Shown one piece after another: positions 51,548 to 62,415 of a stretch of 64,000 bases of DNA (positions are counted from its first letter, which is position 1; every line of letters begins with the position of its first letter). The stretch spans positions 5,615,001 to 5,679,000 of the forward strand of contig NC_134013.1 of the NCBI RefSeq assembly GCF_040712315.1, read 5' to 3'. The stretch comes from Castanea sativa (taxonomy: Eukaryota; Streptophyta; Magnoliopsida; Fagales; Fagaceae). Below the pieces are notes generated by a model. That model saw nothing but the letters and a program-made list of their open reading frames with translations, was not told the DNA's origin and searched no databases. Both the position numbers and the translations under genes were made by a program.

Positions 51548-54469
51548 AAAACTCTAATTTGACTTTTTCAGTATTCATTACCCACCAAGAAAATATACTT
51601 TGACCACCAAAAAAATAGGTATTAAAATCTTATAATTAAATAGACAATTGAAATAAAGGTTTGGTGGCTTTACCCAAGAGTCATCCCAAAAGGGACTTTG
51701 AATTAATTTGAGAGAGCCTTATAGAGATTTTATTATTTGTGGGTCCTATTTGAGTTTGTATACACTTAGTAATCTCTTTTTGATATAGTGAATTCATCTG
51801 CTATTACTTGTGGACGTAAGTTATTGTCGAACCATGTAAATAATTGATGTTCTTCTCATGTTTGGGATTTTTTTTCTTTGTTCCTATTAATTATTAGGAA
51901 ATCATTCAAAAACCAATAATAATTTTTATAATTAATCTTGTGTGGAAGTGCCACCTAGAGACACTTTCTTGCAACCGACTGGTATTTGATGTTAGAATTA
52001 TAGTTAAATGAATAAATTCATCATTTATTAATAGTTTAAGCTTTTGAGACTATTGTTAATTTAATATAGTATCAAAGTAAGAGATCATAAATTTGATATT
52101 TAGTTTTACTCTACCTTCCATTTAAAATATTAAAAATCTCACATATTGGGCCACACTTATTAAGAGGGGGGGGGGGGGAGAAGTTTAGGGCCACATGTGA
52201 GGGGAAATATTATAATTATGGTTAAATAATTAAATTTACATTTTCCTAATAGATTAAGCTTTTAAGACAATTGATAATTTAACATTAGAGATGACAAAAT
52301 ATCTAAAAATGAGAAAAAATTGTATAATATACTAAGTAAAGAGAGTATGCCCTTATTCTTGAGTAATTATTAGGCACTTTCAAAAGAATGAGCAACACGT
52401 CATTGTATTTCAGGTGCATCGAATACTTTTCCCTTACTCTTGATGCAAAAAAAAAAACTATCCTACTCAAGCAATGAGCATAATGTTGTTGCAAGTCCTT
52501 ACTTTCGTTGAAATTTTAAAAAAGTGTGTTGAGGATAAAAAAGATATACTAAAAAAAAGATTAATATACATACACACGTGCACACACACACACTATGAAG
52601 TAGGATTAAGAAAGGAATTGCATTCACTTGGGTATCATGTAGTTTTTGGTAGCTGATTTGCATAGCTTTTATTTATCATGTAGTTTCTAGTAGCTAATTT
52701 GCATAGTCTATGTCATATTTGAGATAAAGTTATTTATTCATCATATAGAAATATCACCATCTACCACATTTAGTGTTCGTTTGGAACAACTTATTTAGTT
52801 GAAATTGAAATTTTTTTGTTGAAAATGTAGAAACAAGGTTAAAAAATAAGCTGAATAGTATAGCAGGACCTATTAATAGTATCAAAAAGTGTGGTGGAAT
52901 CCATTAATAGTAGCAAAAATAAGCTGAAAGTGGAGATAAGCCACTCATTCAACTTATTCCCAAATGCACACTAATTTCAGTTGACAAAAAAAAAAAAAAA
53001 CCTTCCACTAGTGTAATGCCCCCACTTTGATTATATGGAAATGTTAAAAAATGCTATAAGGTATTGGTTTAGGAACTATTTTATGAGAAAATAATAAAAT
53101 AATTAATTTTATTGATAACTTTTTATATTTCTAATAAAAATGATGTCAAAATTTTCTTAATATAGTTTATAAACAATGTGAAATGTTAACTAATGCTCTA
53201 AGAGTATTGGTTAGAGCATTGGTTTATGAATTATTTTCAGAAACATTTTATTAGGAAAATAATAAAATAACAATAAATGTTGTTGACAGTTTTTTATATT
53301 TTTCAATGATATCAAAACTTTCTTACTATAATTTATTAACAATTGCACTAAAAGCATATGTTAGTATGACCTATTAACAATTGGCCTAGAGACACCGTTA
53401 ACATGAACCTCATTATAAACTCAACGCAGTCTATTCTTTTATGATGTATTTATTTGACAACATTAAATAGAGCCAATTAATGCACTCGATTACCGTATTA
53501 TGCAGGATTATTATGTAACTCAGTATTGATTGTTATGGTTGGCTAATGAGTTCTGTTCACGTACAGTTCTCTGAATATTTCATGGCCCATATATGTTCAT
53601 ACACAAACTTGAATGTACAATGGGTATGGATAAGGATAACGCTCTGACGACAAAAAATTGAATGTATAATTAATGGGTATTGTTAACGCTCACTACAAAC
53701 TACAAACTAGAAACAGTTTTTCAATGCTAACCGCGCGCTTACATAAATTCAACTAGTTTTGAAAATATCTGGATTTGGTGATATTATTAAAAGGTTGATT
53801 AATCTATTAAGTAAGTCACTTTCCTGGTTAAGTCAACAAATTTCATTATCACTAAAGTCATTGTTGATTATTTCAATTTCCAACCACTAATGGTGAAATC
53901 GAGGACAGGAGTTTTGTTTTTTTGGTCACGCAACTGTGGAACTTCGTTCATAATACCATTTATTGAAAGCTCTCTCGTATTCTTTTTCCTCGTCAGTCGT
54001 AACCCATATACAATTACATGCACGAGCCAAGAAAAATAGTGCTACAAAGCAAAAGACTAAAGTGTTCAGAAATTTGACTAAAGAAACGAGATTTAAAAAA
54101 AAATACTTTTGAATTAACAAAAAGAATACATGGAAGCTACATTGGCTTTCATTTATCAGTTACAGATCACCCACACAAAAAAAAAAAAACATTTGTGTCA
54201 GTGTCAAGTTATCTTACTCAACATTTTATTCAAACTTTTCTCAAAAAAAAAGAAAAGAAATTAAACCAATACTACTAAAGAATCAAAAGGTGGGATTTTT
54301 GTGTCCTATCCTCGATGTTACAACACTTTAATATAAAGACAAGGCTTATGTCCAATGCATTAATACATTAAACACGTTGGGTTACAAACATGTGTCCGCA
54401 TTTTAATATGTCCTGTGTATTGATGCATTAGATATAATCTCAACCCTTAACACAATATTAGCAAAAGAA

Positions 54470-56571
54470 TTATATGCTTAGTCTACTAAGACCATTTGTT
54501 TTGTGAGCACTGGTGGCTTGATGAGCACTGGTGGCTTGATGAGCATGTCCAGCGGGGGACCTTGCATGGCGAAGGTGCCTTTCTTGGGAGAGTAATTTTG
54601 CAAACCTGCAACAGCATTAATTATATGCTTTTGCATTAACTTAATGTGAAAACTAAAAATAAAACTTTTTTTTAAAGAAATTGTAGAATATATATAATAA
54701 CAGTTAGATATATTTATTTTTAGTACCTTGTGAGGGCAGCTTCATTAGTTTCATGGTTAGAAGCCTCATAAACTCCTGTTTCCAAGTTCACCCTAGCAAC
54801 TGGTTTCTTTAGCAACTCGTCACCAACTTTCACAAGATCATCCAAATTTTGTGTTGTGGCCACGTCCACAGAAGTTACTGTCCCAACCAAGGTATCGTCC
54901 TGCATTGTTTTGATTCAAACTTGTCTATGTTAATTATGTGAACAAGAACTGTTGACTTTTATAATAAGACTTGCACAACAATGTGTCAATTCTTAAATAC
55001 AAAACATAAAATGTAAGAAAAATATCAAAGTTTTTATTAATTATACTATAAACGTTTCACACTAATGTCGTAATAATAAATGTGATCATTGTCACCTCAA
55101 CACATAATAGATAAATGTTTAAATCAAAATTTTTATTCCATGACGAGAACATCTTAATACACAATAAAAATCTCACAATATTTTTATGATACCTTTATTT
55201 TTAGTTGTAGTGGATCTGTGTATAATCTTATTTTATTTTGACCTATGATGAATTGACACTCAACTTGTTGAAATTTTGTTGTGCCCGTAGAAGAACTTGA
55301 TTGGTGAACATTGATTTATAGGATTTGTGTGATAAATTATGTACTAACCCCTAGTCTCACCCAAAAAGTAATTAAAAAATTTATTTATTACTATATTATT
55401 GATGTGTCATTAATTGCATTCATTGACAGTAAGTTATTAATTTTTTTTTTTTTGGTAATAAAATTGGTAATAGTTGTAGTATTTTCTTATGTATTTCTTT
55501 TGATTATGGAAGGTCTCAATGATATATATGTACCTGAATCCGCAAGTAATTTTTCTCAGAATGAAGGGCTTGAAAAACCACAGAGAGGTGGAGATCAACC
55601 ATATCTGCACTTGCGTGAGAAAATAAATCAATAATTGGGGTGGAACCACCACTTGTTAACCAGTCTAGCAGGCCCCACTTAGCTGCCTTTTGTGCCCTGT
55701 ATTTTCCTTCAGCTTTTTGTGAGCCAGTTCCTAATGATATCACCAGAAACCTTCCATAGTCCATTGGTTTTATTGGAAAGAAGTCAGAATTTCTTCGCAT
55801 GATCTGTTTTGTCACTTCACCAATGGCAAGTAAAGCCTGAAATTGCACCAATTTAGTAAAATTAGAATAACGGTTAGATGATTAAATTTATTATTTTTTT
55901 AAACAGGTTTATAATAAAAAAAATATTAGGAGATTAATTATTTATAAGAATCATTAGGAGTCATGTGAAGCTTGAAAAAGACATATACCGGATTATTAGC
56001 AGCAACACCACCATCTGTAAGGTTAAATTCTCTCACATTCCCCTCGGGGTCTACAGTTTCAAAGTAATAAGTTGGAAGATAAGTTGGGGCAGCTGAGGTT
56101 GCTATGCAAATATCTGAGAGTAAGGCATTCATGCTTGGGTTTTTCTTTGCCTGTTTTCATGACCAAATAAAAGTAAATGTTAGTACAATTTAGCTCCATC
56201 ATTTGCAGTCACTTTCTTATCCAGGGTTAATCTGAACCCCTACATATATTGTGGAAATTAAAGGAAAAAAAAGTACTGGGTTTAAAAAACCATTTTATTG
56301 AGAGGAAGACAAACCTCATAGCTAGAAAAAATGGTTGGCTGGAGTGTTTTGATGTCAAATGTTGGAATAACAACATTAGTCAATGTCTTTTCCAATTTTG
56401 TATGTCCTAGTTTTTCCTTAACAAGGTTATGCAGATATTTCCCATCATACTTTGGTCCAGCTAGAGCTTTGATAATCTTTATAAGATGAGGAAGTACTGG
56501 AAAACTGCAATTTGGAAAATATAATATCATGTTAAAAACCAAAACAAATGGGGTCAAGTCAATAATCAAAC

Positions 56572-56620
<49 letters not shown>

Positions 56621-57135
56621 ATATTTTTATATCTCATACTCTAATTTTTACCTGTTCTGTGGGAAGATACCAGGGCAGTGGTTTAGGTAGAAATCCTTGA
56701 TATCCTTGGCAGCAAAGACAGGTCGGTTATTTTCATCTGGAGCAGCTAGCATGGCAGTGACAAGACCACCTGTGCTTGTTCCTGAGATAACATCAAAATA
56801 ATCTGCTATTCTTGCATCTTCACCATCCAGTTTCTGCAGCATACATAAGCAAATATAGAGTAAGTACTTGGAAAGATTGCATGTTGAACCCTTATAAATG
56901 ATTTAACAAAGCAGAACTTCACTAGTGAATGAAAAAAAGTGTTGAATTTCTTTAGGTTTGTGGCATGAAACATGTATGATTAATATATGATATATTTTTC
57001 TACCTGAAGTTCAGATTCTAAAAAACTAAGGATAGTTCCTGGGATAACCCCTCTTATTCCACCACCATCAATGCTGAGAACAGTGATTAGGTTTCCATAA
57101 GTTGGAGGTTGTAGTGGTACATTTGTTGAGCCCAT
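54470..57135 (-). CDS. Patatin-like phospholipase, copy 3 (PLP2-type), intact
   Basis: Lipid acyl hydrolase, as copy 1. Seven coding exons: 57135-57004, 56833-56652, 56504-56315, 56150-55989, 55836-55534, 54899-54727, 54605-54470. Lengths equal those of copy 1 exon by exon, all borders are GT-AG, and they join to 425 aa without stops. DGGGIRG, GTSTGG and [10 protein letters not shown] are all present. Differences from copy 1 include SFPVLPH for SCPVLPH at the start of exon 3, Ala for Val at the first codon of exon 4, MRRNS for IRGSS in exon 5, and the exon 6 stretch YEASNHE. Exon 7 carries the duplicated HQATSA. The TATA box is intact. Probably functional. Confidence 0.93.
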
Positions 57136-57154
57136 TGGGATAAAGATGCAGGTA

Positions 57155-57189
<35 letters not shown>

Positions 57190-57291
57190 TAAGAGCTTTA
57201 GAGAAACTATGAACTTTTAAGGAAGTTAAAAAGAGAGGGTTATGTGACTTGGTATGTCTTCTTAATTTTCATGGAAGTATGTGTATTTATA
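57136..57291 (-). promoter_or_regulatory. PLP copy 3 leader and TATA box
   Basis: A (GA)n tract of about 29 bp (57157-57185) lies near the ATG. TATAAATA on the coding strand is at 57284-57291, about 150 bp upstream of the start codon. Confidence 0.65.
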
Positions 57292-59576
57292 GTACTCCTC
57301 AGTCATCTCCTTGTCCAAAGATTCAGCCACCTCATTGGATTGGGCCATAAGCCTTAAAAGAAAGTCTTCGGATCAAAGTGTATCAAATTTGACCAATAAC
57401 TTGTACCTTTTCTGATATTGTTTACTTACATATATACTGAAAATTCATAAACCAATGTAGTGATTGGAAAGGTCGTGTGAATTACAAGCATTGCCTCTTA
57501 CTTTGTCACAAAAATTGTCCATTTAGGCTATGGTCACTGTAAGTGAGAATTGTAGGTGAGACCTCTACAAAAGAATTGTAGGTAAGAATGAGTTTGGTTA
57601 GACCATAAAGGCAATACGGATCTGGTTAGGCAACAGGCCTAACAAAGTTACTCATGAATGGCTACCCCCAAGTTAATCCCTACCTAGTGGCTAAAATTAA
57701 ATTTAATATTATTCTCAAGCTTTGCTTTTGCTACGTACAATGGCTGCAACATTCAAGAATAACAAAAGAATCAAACTTTGCATTTTACATGTTAATTTGA
57801 TTCGCAAAAGGCGGCACCTCAAGTAACCAAAAGATGTGTTGGATATTATACATGTGAGTAGAATGTTCATAGAGAGAAAAAGAAAGGAAGTTGAGAAATT
57901 AATATAATATAGTAGAGCTCCTATGTCATATTAAGGACTCAATTGGAGTTTTCACAATAGTATTATTTTCCCAACATGATGATGATGTTGGGGAGATAAA
58001 CACCTTGGACTCAATTGGAGTTTTCCTAAGTATTATCTTCCCACATGATGGTGATGTTAGGGAGATAAACACCTTGGACTCAATTGGAGTTTTCCTAAGT
58101 ATTATCTTCCCAACATGATGGTGATGTTGGGGAGATAAAACACTTTAAGGAGACCTTTTGAGTAGTTAATTTACAGAGACATACTTGACTCAAAAGGTCT
58201 AACTAAGAGTTCAACTATATTATATTAACCACTCATTATTATTATTATCATTATTCAATTTAGGATTTCAATAACGCGTATACACCCAATTGTTGATCAT
58301 ATCATTGAAAAGTCATTTGGGGTACTTATCAGAATTCAATATTCAAACAAATGTGTACAATTCAATTACATCTAATGCTTAAAGGAAATGTGAAAAACTT
58401 AGTAATTCTATTGGCCTTATGCATTTAGTCTTCAAATCGTGTTGAATTATTGACCCTATGTATCTATACCATTTTGCAAATCCGACATGCACGGTTATTC
58501 ATTCTTAAAAGATTTGATTGTTCTGTCAAAAAGGAAAAGAAGTAAGTCTTATAGCTACGATGCTTAGTTTTGGTAAATTTCTCGGTTCACATAGTCAAAC
58601 TTTTGAGAGAGTTGTCTAGGTTATGCTTCCTTTTCTCTTTGGCTAAAACAAACGTGAAGAAAGGGCAAATGGAATTTTAAATGTGAAGAATATTATATCC
58701 ATTATCAGAGGATAACTTGCAAAGGCAATTCTAGTAACTGTGTACTTGTTAGAATTCAACAATTCAACATATGTGTACCATTCAATTTCAAGCGCTGCAT
58801 AAGAGAAATGTAAAAACTTGATCATTTCTAGGACCTTCAGTAGAGATTAATGAAAAAAAAAAAAAAATTACAGTAGAGATTAATGAAAGAACTGCAGCAC
58901 GAAATTATGCGACTTGTCTCTAAAACTTAAGTTATTAAGAAAATGGTGAATTAAATCATTTAACCATTAGAATTTTCTATGGCAGTATTTGGCTTACTTA
59001 TGCAAGACATTTTTTTTTATGCATGGCTGAAGGCTTGAAGCCAAAGCAAAGACAATACAATTCACGTGGATGGCTATAGATCCAACTCAGGATAAACAAA
59101 ACACCAATTAGAATAAATACTAAAAACAAGAACAAGAACAATAATAAATAATACATTAAAACTTAAAGCTCAATCTGTCTCTCACAAGACTAGCTGATAT
59201 CTTTGCCTCCTCCACTAAGATGTTTTCGGGCATTAGCTGCCAAATTCAAGTTGGTCTCCACTCACCCAAATGAGTTTTTGAGAGGCTGTTAGATTATAAG
59301 TATGGTCAATGTACTACACTTATATTACTTATACAATGTATGTTGTCTACCTATATAAAAGGCAGACCTTTGTACTTTATTCTATATAGTTTAATACACA
59401 GTCTTTTAGACTTTAACAAGAGGACTCAAGCAAATTACTAACTAGGCTCCATCTCATTGCACTGGAAGCTTGTTCAAAGTTCCATGGAAATATGTTATAT
59501 TAACTTTATATCATTTCTGTAATTCTTATATTAAATCATTTGCTAGAGAGAGAGAGAGAGAGAGAGAGAGAAGTAC
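57292..59576. other. Region between PLP copy 3 and the RPN11 exon-1 copy of unit 4
   Basis: Non-coding and close to 27365-29563, without the 128-bp patch. The ~70-bp minisatellite has three units here (57935-58138). A (GA)n run (59548-59571) precedes the exon-1 copy. Confidence 0.65.
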
Positions 59577-59709
59577 CGTGCTTGAGCATTTTGAGGAGAG
59601 GGAGGGAAGAGATATAGACTTGCTCCGATGAATCGAGAGTCGGCAAATCTGGTGGCGGATGGCCCAAACCACCACCGGCGCCGGCGAACATTCGCTGCAA
59701 TCTCTCCAT
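59577..59709 (-). pseudogene. RPN11 exon-1 copy (unit 4 boundary)
   Basis: A 133-bp copy with start codon and GT donor kept. It shares the SSLPLLK (Ala37Pro) change with 29564-29696 and has its own PDSPTL to PDLPTL change (Ser22Leu). No further RPN11 exons follow on this strand before PLP copy 3. Confidence 0.9.
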
Positions 59710-59990
59710 ACCTGACATATTTTTCTTCTCAAGATTTCTGACGCTCTTTCTCTCTCTGCTTTTGCTTCGGTTTCGGCTTTTTATATATTGGTTCGGATCC
59801 AATAACATTTTTTTATGAAAGTTTTTTGGGCCTGATTTAAATATGGTCCATACTGAAAATAAATGGGCTTATGTTTTATGTTTCAGCCTATAGGGATATC
59901 TAGGCTAGGCAAGTTTTAAATTCTTTTATTTCAGATCTAGGCCCAAATATCTTTTTTGGGTCATGATAGGGCACTAAAACTAAAAACCCA
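59710..59990 (-). promoter_or_regulatory. Duplicated RPN11 promoter (unit 4)
   Basis: Keeps the TATA-like CCAATATATAAAAAGC (about 59777-59792) and some site II motifs (GGGCCTGA, AATGGGCTTA). ATGGCCCAT has become ATGGTCCAT, and CTGGGCTAGG has become CTAGGCTAGG. Confidence 0.6.
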
Positions 59991-61824
59991 ACAAATCCAT
60001 GAAATTTCCCATTTGGTAAAGAAAATTTAAAGAGATCCTGTCCTAAACAAATTTTAACATCTTATTATAAGCACATCCCACGTGTATAAGGCATCTAAAC
60101 TCAAACAAACGGTCAAATATAAAAAATTATTAGGTACTTAGGGAGTATGGTGACATGATACTCTATTTTCTTACATACACAGTGGACTTGCAATAAATTT
60201 AATTAGTGAGACCCCGCTAGGAATGTGAGTTGAAAGAGTACCACATCAAATATATAATATGAGAGTACTTAATAATTACGTCTCAAACATATACATTTAC
60301 TAGCTAATAATTCTACTGCCGTGCACCCTTGGTGCGGTAGTCACCCCACAAGTATAAATGCTTGTGGGGTGTGAGGGCAAAGGTCAGGGTTCAAGTTTTC
60401 AGGAGGAAACTTCACACACACATATACTTAGACTAGGTTAAAGTAGAAATTCTATCTTATATATAAAAAAAAATATAGCTAAACATTCTTGTATATTTAT
60501 GAGTGCAATTATTAAAAATAACTACAATTGTATGGGTATCTAAGTAGCTTTTTTGTTTAAATAAATAATATATTGTATTACTTCATAGTATTACATAGAA
60601 ATATAATAAATTCTAATAAAGCTTTTTACATTTTCTAAGTTTAGGCATGAATTTGAATGTAACTATAACTGATACAAAACTAAATGGAATGACACTTAGC
60701 ATGCAAGTGAAATGCATTAAACATCTAAAAACACTTGGTATCAAAAAATAGTTCATTCTAAAGACACCAATGGTAAACTATCGAAATTGATGCCTCTGAT
60801 CTTGGTTATAGAAGTATTCTTAAACAAGTTTTTTTTTTTTTTGGCGTCTAAAGAACAAGTTATTTATTTCCAATTAGGTTTATAAAATGTTGCGCAACAA
60901 AATCATAGTACAATCAATAAGAAATTCTAGATGTTGTTTTATGTATTTCAAAATTCCAAGCTTTTAAATTGGAAATCTTCAATTAGTTCAATTTGATTGC
61001 AAAAATGCAAAGGATATTATATTCAAAGATGTTAAAAATTTACCCTCTAAACAAATTTGTGCAATGTGACAAGCTCTCTTTTAAGTGTCTTTTAAAAAAA
61101 AAAATTGAAATTGTATATATCAAAGGAGAATCAAACTCTATTCCTGAATTTTAACCTGTGAATTTTTATGTTGCTGCTCCCTGTCATTAAAAGGTCCACA
61201 TATTTAATAGTCCCCTGACTCCTGGGTGAAAAGAAATAAATGCCCATAGATAAAAGAAAATTACAAACTAGTCTTATAGATTATAGAATAATTGGTATCA
61301 ATCACTATCTACGTTGACTGGTAGAAATCTTGTTTTTTTTCAAGTCATAGTCAAGTCTCTTGCTCATTTTTGCCACCAAACCGAAGAAGAAGGAAAAAAA
61401 AAAAAAAAAAAAAAAGTAAAGAGGTGAGAAGAGTACAACTGTACAAGTCTCATATGTACATCAGTGGCGGCTCAGATTTTTTTCTTTTTTTTAGAGTAAA
61501 TAGTATTGTAATTTTTGTGTGTTAAAAGTGTGTAATTTTTTGCTAATGATGAAGAAAAGTGCTGGAAAAACAACTTTATTCGGTGGCCATTGGCAAAGTA
61601 AATCACAACATGAAGAGAGGATTTATTTATTTATTTTTATAAATGAAGCAGTATTTTTAAGAATATAATCAGTTACTACACAATATTTTCAAAACAAATT
61701 TATATGGCAAGTTGTTAAAGATATATAAAAAAGTGATATCATTTGTGGGTTTAGATAAAAATCAATTAAAACTTGCCACTTAACTTTTATTGTAAAATTA
61801 TTGTGAAAATAACACTAAAATAAT
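59991..61824. other. RPN11-upstream-derived DNA, unit 4, up to the gypsy insertion
   Basis: Parallels 30000-31334 then 33844-34199 and 46736-48540, with the SINE at 60315-60476. Homology stops at AAAATAAT (61824), where a Ty3/gypsy LTR begins; units 2 and 3 continue TATATTCAAACTTATTTCAA. No gene. Confidence 0.75.
60315..60476 (+). mobile_element. tRNA-derived SINE (unit 4)
   Basis: Same insertion as in units 2 and 3, with GGTGCGGTAGTCACC (box A region) and GGTTCAAGTTTTC (box B region). Flanks are AGCTAATAATTCT (60302-60314) and a decayed AGCTAAACATTCT (60477-60489). Confidence 0.8.
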
Positions 61825-62364
61825 TGTGAGGCGCCGAAGACCCAAAAACCCGAGGATCCGAAGAACCGAAGACCTGGAGATATAGTAAGCAAGGGAGAAT
61901 AAAGGAATAAGGAAATATACCCAAGGATACCCGAGGATGAAGTGGCATGGGTGTGTAAAAGAAGAGAAAGAAGTCGATGACATAGGGGACATATTGCAAA
62001 TAGCTGAACGTGGCTGGATAACTTTGAGTGTTGCATTAAATATTCGGCACCAACCTTTCTGGCCGCATTAATTAGGAAGTACCGACTTTGTTCGTTGCAT
62101 TAATGTAGACGTGACCTGAACAGTACAAAACGCAAAGTTAGGGTTTTGCTCCATTATCGACGGACAGGTGTCGGGGGAAGAAGCTGAATAGATGGCAAGG
62201 TGTAGGGCTGAGATGATAAGAGCCAAGGATATAAATAGGAGCCAGAAAACACAGAAAGGGGACTTTTGTTATTGGACCCTCTCTACAAATATATTGTATT
62301 CAGATCTTTAATAAAGGATCAAATTGTGATAGTCTAGTATGGTTTGTGATTTTTGGTCCTTACA
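61825..62364 (+). mobile_element. 5' LTR of a Ty3/gypsy element
   Basis: 540 bp, TGTGAGGCGCCGAAG ... GGTCCTTACA. Contains a TATA box (GATATAAATAGG, about 62228-62239) and AATAAA (about 62310). A primer site starts 2 bp after its end. It shares CTGGCCGCATTAAT and GACCTGAACAGTA with the solo LTRs at 7930 and 21004, so they belong to one broader lineage. Confidence 0.9.
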
Positions 62365-62366
62365 AT

Positions 62367-62384
62367 TGGCGCCGTCTGTGGGAA
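62367..62384 (+). other. Primer-binding site
   Basis: TGGCGCCGTCTGTGGGAA directly after the LTR, a common primer site of plant Tat-type gypsy elements. The first eight bases match the 3' end of tRNA-Asp (CGGCGCCA); the cognate tRNA over the full length is not certain. Confidence 0.8.
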
Positions 62385-62415
62385 CAACAACGTGATACAT
62401 TCTGTTTAGAAATAT

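Larger units (their letters stand above)
49926..54469. other. Array unit 3, region downstream of PLP copy 3
   Basis: Non-coding, homologous to 18570-24528. Contains a PIF/Harbinger-like MITE (50090-50367), an (AT)n run (about 50828-50860), an (ATT)n run (about 50993-51021), a SINE (51393-51547), a poly-G tract (about 52165-52178), an (AC)n-rich stretch (about 52568-52594) and a MITE-like segment (about 52757-52975). It has single copies of the tandem duplications seen in units 1 and 2. Confidence 0.7.
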
